NCBI RefSeq assembly: GCF_001426085.1 | Contig: NZ_LMRR01000020.1 | Span: 653-34,905, forward strand | Length of the DNA stretch: 34,253 nucleotides | DNA from: Rhodococcus sp. Leaf278 | Lineage (GTDB): Bacteria; Actinomycetota; Actinomycetes; Mycobacteriales; Mycobacteriaceae | Direction of reading: 5' to 3' | Part shown: one piece after another, positions 31,949-34,253 of the stretch | Layout of the letters: each line of letters starts with the position of its first letter | How positions within the stretch are numbered: the first letter of the stretch is position 1 | Program-made: the position numbers and the translations under genes | Notes under the pieces: generated by a model | Told to the model about the DNA's origin: nothing | The model's input: only the letters and a program-made list of their open reading frames with translations | Database searches by the model: none

Positions 31949-32353
31949 CTAGACCGGCACGCCGACTGCGCGGAGAAGTTCGATCTGACGAGTAACGCAG
32001 CGCAGGTTTTGCATCAGGATCAGAACGTCGCCTTCAAGTTTCATGTCCCGTTGAAACGAGGCCGCCCAGATGCCGTGGAACATCGGCGCAGGCACCGGTA
32101 CCCCGAATCCTTGCCAGGTCTCGACGCCGGCGCGGATCGCGAACTGGTACGGGCGGTCGAGGGGGTCGGGATCGACAGCGATGTTGTGGACTTTGCCAGC
32201 GGACATCTCGATCACGAACGTGTGGGTGTCCATGTCCAGGAGGTACGAGCAGGTGAAGTACCGGCCGTGTGCCTGGATTTCCGGGTCCTGATCGGAGGCC
32301 CGCTCGAACGCGTCTGCCCACTCCCGGGGAGTTTGTGTGATGGTCGCAGTCAT
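31949..32353 (-). CDS. Small SCP2 (sterol carrier protein 2)-like protein
   Basis: A 134-residue protein with no signal peptide. The pattern of beta-strands ending in a long helix and the block F-Q-R-D-M-K-L-E-G-D-V-L-I-L-M-Q-N-L-R near 101-119 recall SCP2-type lipid-binding domains, in which this segment lines the hydrophobic tunnel. F-V-I-E-M-S-A-G-K-V-H-N-I near 46 fits the early strands. Such small proteins bind fatty acyl, sterol or other apolar ligands and may deliver them to the neighbouring hydrolase. First gene of the operon, 52 bp before the hydrolase, and divergent from a LysR gene. The family call is by pattern only. Confidence 0.62.
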   Translation of the reverse strand: MTATITQTPREWADAFERASDQDPEIQAHGRYFTCSYLLDMDTHTFVIEMSAGKVHNIAVDPDPLDRPYQFAIRAGVETWQGFGVPVPAPMFHGIWAASFQRDMKLEGDVLILMQNLRCVTRQIELLRAVGVPV

Positions 32354-32560
32354 GGTCTTCTTTCGTCTGGTCGATCGATAGGTGGAGTCTGTCGGAGCGC
32401 GGGTCGCAAGAAGCTGTCCTATGATGTCGAGCGTTCGACGCCTCGAACATGAGGCCCATCACATCGCGCCAGAGAAGGGTTCGTCCAATACCAATCGCTC
32501 TCCGGATCGATAGGAAACAACTACTGGTCTCTGTCCACCTGGGGGAATAGCATCGAGTTT
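32354..32560. promoter_or_regulatory. Divergent promoter region of the LysR gene and the SCP2/hydrolase/dehydrogenase operon
   Basis: A 207-bp gap with outward-facing genes. GATCGATAGG occurs twice in the same direction (32373-32382 and 32505-32514), each close to one start. LysR boxes (T-N11-A) cannot be singled out by eye. The layout itself is typical of LysR control. Confidence 0.55.
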
Positions 32561-33535
32561 GTGCATCCATCCCTGGAACTGCGGCCACTGTCGTACTTTG
32601 TGGCCGTGGCAGAAGAGCTGCACTTCGGCCGCGCCGCCGCCAAGCTCCACATCGCACAGCCATCGCTGAGCGTGCAGATTCGTAAGCTCGAGCATTCACT
32701 CGGCACGGCGTTGTTCATTCGCGACAGCCGCCACGTCACTCTGACCCCGGCGGGGGTCAGGCTGCTGGAAGGTAGCCGTCAGCTCCTCGCCGACGCCGAA
32801 CGCATCGCATCGCTCACCCGACAGGTCGGCCGTAGTGCGCGCAGCAATCTCGTCATCGGCTTTCAAGCCAACGCTGCCGCGGAGTTGACCCCAGATATTC
32901 TGTCGGCATTTCGAGCATTGCACCCCGATGTCGACGTAGAGATGCAATCGTTCGACTTTTCCGACCCGTACGTCGGACTCGGCGACGGGACGGTGGACGT
33001 GGCGTTTGTCAGGCCACCTGTCGTTGTTCAGGATTGGCTCTCGCTGGAGACCCTCTTCGTCGAACCCCGAGTGCTGGTCGTGAGCTCCGATTCCCCTCTT
33101 GCGCAACATGACTCGATCGACGTCGAACAGCTGACCGGACAGCCGTTCGTTGCACGCCGCAGCACCGAGGACTGGCGTGACTTCTGGCTCGCCGCCAGTT
33201 CACGCGACGGTCACGATGTTCGGCTGGGGGCCGAGGTGTCCACCGTCGACGAATGTTTCGAAGCGATCCTGTCGAGGAAAGGTGTCGCGTTCTCGCAGGC
33301 ATCGACGCAGCGGTTCTACGCCCGACCCGGACTGGCCTTCGTCCCGGTGACGGGCATACCTCCGACCCCGCTGTCGATCGGTTGGCGATCGGACGTCGAT
33401 TCGCCGCTCGCCCGCGACTTCGTCGAGGCTGCCCGCAGTGTTGCCACCGCGCGGCCCATACCGAACTCATGGGCGCCCGCGGCTGTCGGTGTCACGTCGC
33501 TATACGACCGCTTCGAGGCCAAGCTCACCTCGTGA
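32561..33535 (+). CDS. LysR-family transcriptional regulator
   Basis: A 324-residue protein starting at a GTG with only a weak ribosome site. The winged HTH spans about 5-65: L-R-P-L-S-Y-F-V-A-V-A-E-E-L-H-F-G-R-A-A, then L-H-I-A-Q-P-S-L-S-V-Q-I-R-K-L-E and L-F-I-R-D-S-R-H-V-T-L-T-P-A-G. It is followed by a linker helix and a type II binding-protein sensor domain (L-V-I-G-F-Q-A-N-A near 94, D-V-A-F-V-R-P-P near 145). The E-E-L-H-F-G-R-A-A recognition segment is typical of the CatR/BenM-like branch that responds to aromatic or other small acids. It diverges from the SCP2/hydrolase/aldehyde dehydrogenase operon, its most likely target. Its end overlaps the end of the convergent DUF2236-like gene by 11 bp. 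Confidence 0.92.
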   Translation: MHPSLELRPLSYFVAVAEELHFGRAAAKLHIAQPSLSVQIRKLEHSLGTALFIRDSRHVTLTPAGVRLLEGSRQLLADAERIASLTRQVGRSARSNLVIGFQANAAAELTPDILSAFRALHPDVDVEMQSFDFSDPYVGLGDGTVDVAFVRPPVVVQDWLSLETLFVEPRVLVVSSDSPLAQHDSIDVEQLTGQPFVARRSTEDWRDFWLAASSRDGHDVRLGAEVSTVDECFEAILSRKGVAFSQASTQRFYARPGLAFVPVTGIPPTPLSIGWRSDVDSPLARDFVEAARSVATARPIPNSWAPAAVGVTSLYDRFEAKLTS

Positions 33536-34121
33536 AGCTAGCCCCCTTCTTCATCGCTCGATACTGGAAGAGAGGTGTCTTCCATACTTTGCCGCGACTC
33601 CTCGGCCCCGAATGTGCCGGCGTCACCCAGTCCGACCATGGCTCATCACATCCACCGCCTGAACTGCCGCGCGAGGTCGAACAACTCGTCGAAGGTGATC
33701 TAGCCGATGGCGACGAGGCCGATGTGGGTTGTCTCGCGCGCGCAACAGCGGCCAACGTGAGAGACCGCTGGATGCGGTTGAACACCGCCTGCGCTTCCGG
33801 ACTGCGGTGGCCCCGTCTGATGAATTCGCCGAAGAACGTGAGGGTGTCGAGGTCGCGCTGCGCCGATTTCAGGATCTGATCGCCGGTTCCGATGCGCCAG
33901 GCGCGATCCGCTGTCGCCGGGTTCCCCAGGGTTCGAGCGAAACCGGACGCGCACCCCAGGTACGCGAACAGCGGCGGGGTGAGGACCTCCATGCTGAGGT
34001 GGGTGATCTCCACGTCGTCGACCGGATCGAGAACGTCGATCATGCGGTGCACCTCCGCCCCGGACACGCGACGCGACTCCCAGTAACGGGCAAGGGGGTA
34101 ACGGGGTTCAGTCGCGCTCAT
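33525..34121 (-). pseudogene. DUF2236 (MpaB-like) protein, N-terminal part with frame loss
   Basis: The ATG at 34119-34121 has GGAAGGA upstream and overlaps the preceding stop as ATGA, a normal coupled start. Residues about 30-130 read like a DUF2236 protein: L-S-M-E-V-L-T-P-P-L-F-A-Y-L-G, F-A-R-T-L-G-N-P-A-T, I-G-T-G-D-Q-I-L, R-D-L-D-T-L-T-F-F-G-E-F-I-R-R-G. After about 33770 the frame turns into Arg/Ser/Pro-rich sequence, while a neighbouring frame shows I-T-F-D-E-L-F-D-L-A-R-Q-F. The total of 198 residues is short for the family, which normally has 250-400. A frameshift followed by truncation is likely; a sequencing slip near 33770 is the alternative. MpaB-like members are oxygenase-related heme proteins, but activity here is doubtful. 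Confidence 0.55.
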
Positions 34122-34252
34122 CGAGGGTTTCCTTCCGCTCGAGCCGGCATCGACGCCAGTCCCGCCAGCACGATGTGTCTGGCTTGTTCGAGGCACTGCT
34201 CGACATCTGCGGCAGTGAGGGTTGCTCCACTCGGGCCGAGTACGAGCCCGGC
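34118..34252 (-). CDS. 3' end of a probable TetR-family gene (partial)
   Basis: An open frame enters from the right edge and stops at 34118-34120, overlapping the ATG of the next gene as ATGA. The 44 residues visible (S-G-A-T-L-T-A-A-D-V-E-Q-C-L-E-Q-A-R, then I-V-L-A-G-L) resemble the last two helices of TetR C-terminal domains, which often end in such an A-x-x-x-V-L-x-G-L helix. The rest lies outside the window. Coupling implies it was co-expressed with the DUF2236-like gene. Confidence 0.5.
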   Translation of the reverse strand, partial: AGLVLGPSGATLTAADVEQCLEQARHIVLAGLASMPARAEGNPR

Positions 34253-34253
34253 G

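Overview
The window looks like an accessory, catabolic stretch of a high-GC mycolic-acid actinobacterium, most likely a Rhodococcus or a close relative. The reasons are the GC-rich codon use, a WhiB regulator, a Cys-rich secreted lipase, many GTG starts and frequent 4-bp ATGA/GTGA gene overlaps. The genus is an inference from style and was not searched. No rRNA, tRNA, CRISPR array, intact insertion sequence or phage gene was recognised.

Left part (1-5.7 kb): a decayed zone. It starts with the 3' end of an SMP-30-like beta-propeller gene. Broken remnants follow: a homoprotocatechuate-type dioxygenase and semialdehyde dehydrogenase (hpaD/hpaE-like), a TetR regulator beside a run of 15 C, and a DUF3500 protein. 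Only a secreted lipase and its divergent TetR regulator, which share a 14-bp perfect palindrome, look intact.

Tartrate island (5.7-15.3 kb): a GntR/FadR-type regulator diverges from a D-tartrate dehydratase (TarD-like). A 2-hydroxyacid dehydrogenase and a DASS/SLC13 dicarboxylate transporter follow. Facing them from the right is an operon of a CitE-like lyase, a tartrate/D-malate dehydrogenase (TtuC-like) and a FAH-fold protein. The same palindromic box, built on CTTATAAG, occurs three times in the regulator/tarD gap and once upstream of the facing operon. One regulator therefore probably controls both halves. A WhiB gene sits between the convergent halves and a strong terminator hairpin closes the gap.

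LacI-controlled island (16.2-29 kb): a histidinol-dehydrogenase-family enzyme (HpsN-like, not biosynthetic), an SDR and a 3-hydroxyacyl-CoA-dehydrogenase-type enzyme form one operon. It diverges from an MHS-type MFS transporter, and a LacI regulator follows the transporter. A second, left-facing operon 9.5 kb away carries an unknown helical protein, a metallo-beta-lactamase-fold hydrolase and a complete sugar-type ABC importer (ATPase, two permeases, lipoprotein binding protein). A 14-bp operator, TGTATACGTAT[G/T]CA, occurs twice between the divergent promoters, once upstream of the ABC operon and, with one change, upstream of lacI. This ties four transcription units into one apparently undescribed pathway: import by two systems, possible lactone opening, then oxidation by three dehydrogenases. 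The substrate is unknown; a polyol, sugar-acid lactone or sulfonated polyol is possible.

Right end (29.5-34.25 kb): an operon of an SCP2-like protein, an alpha/beta-hydrolase and an aldehyde dehydrogenase diverges from a LysR regulator. Next come a DUF2236-type gene that loses its reading frame and the 3' end of what looks like a TetR gene. A GGDEF remnant near 16 kb is another decayed gene at an island border.
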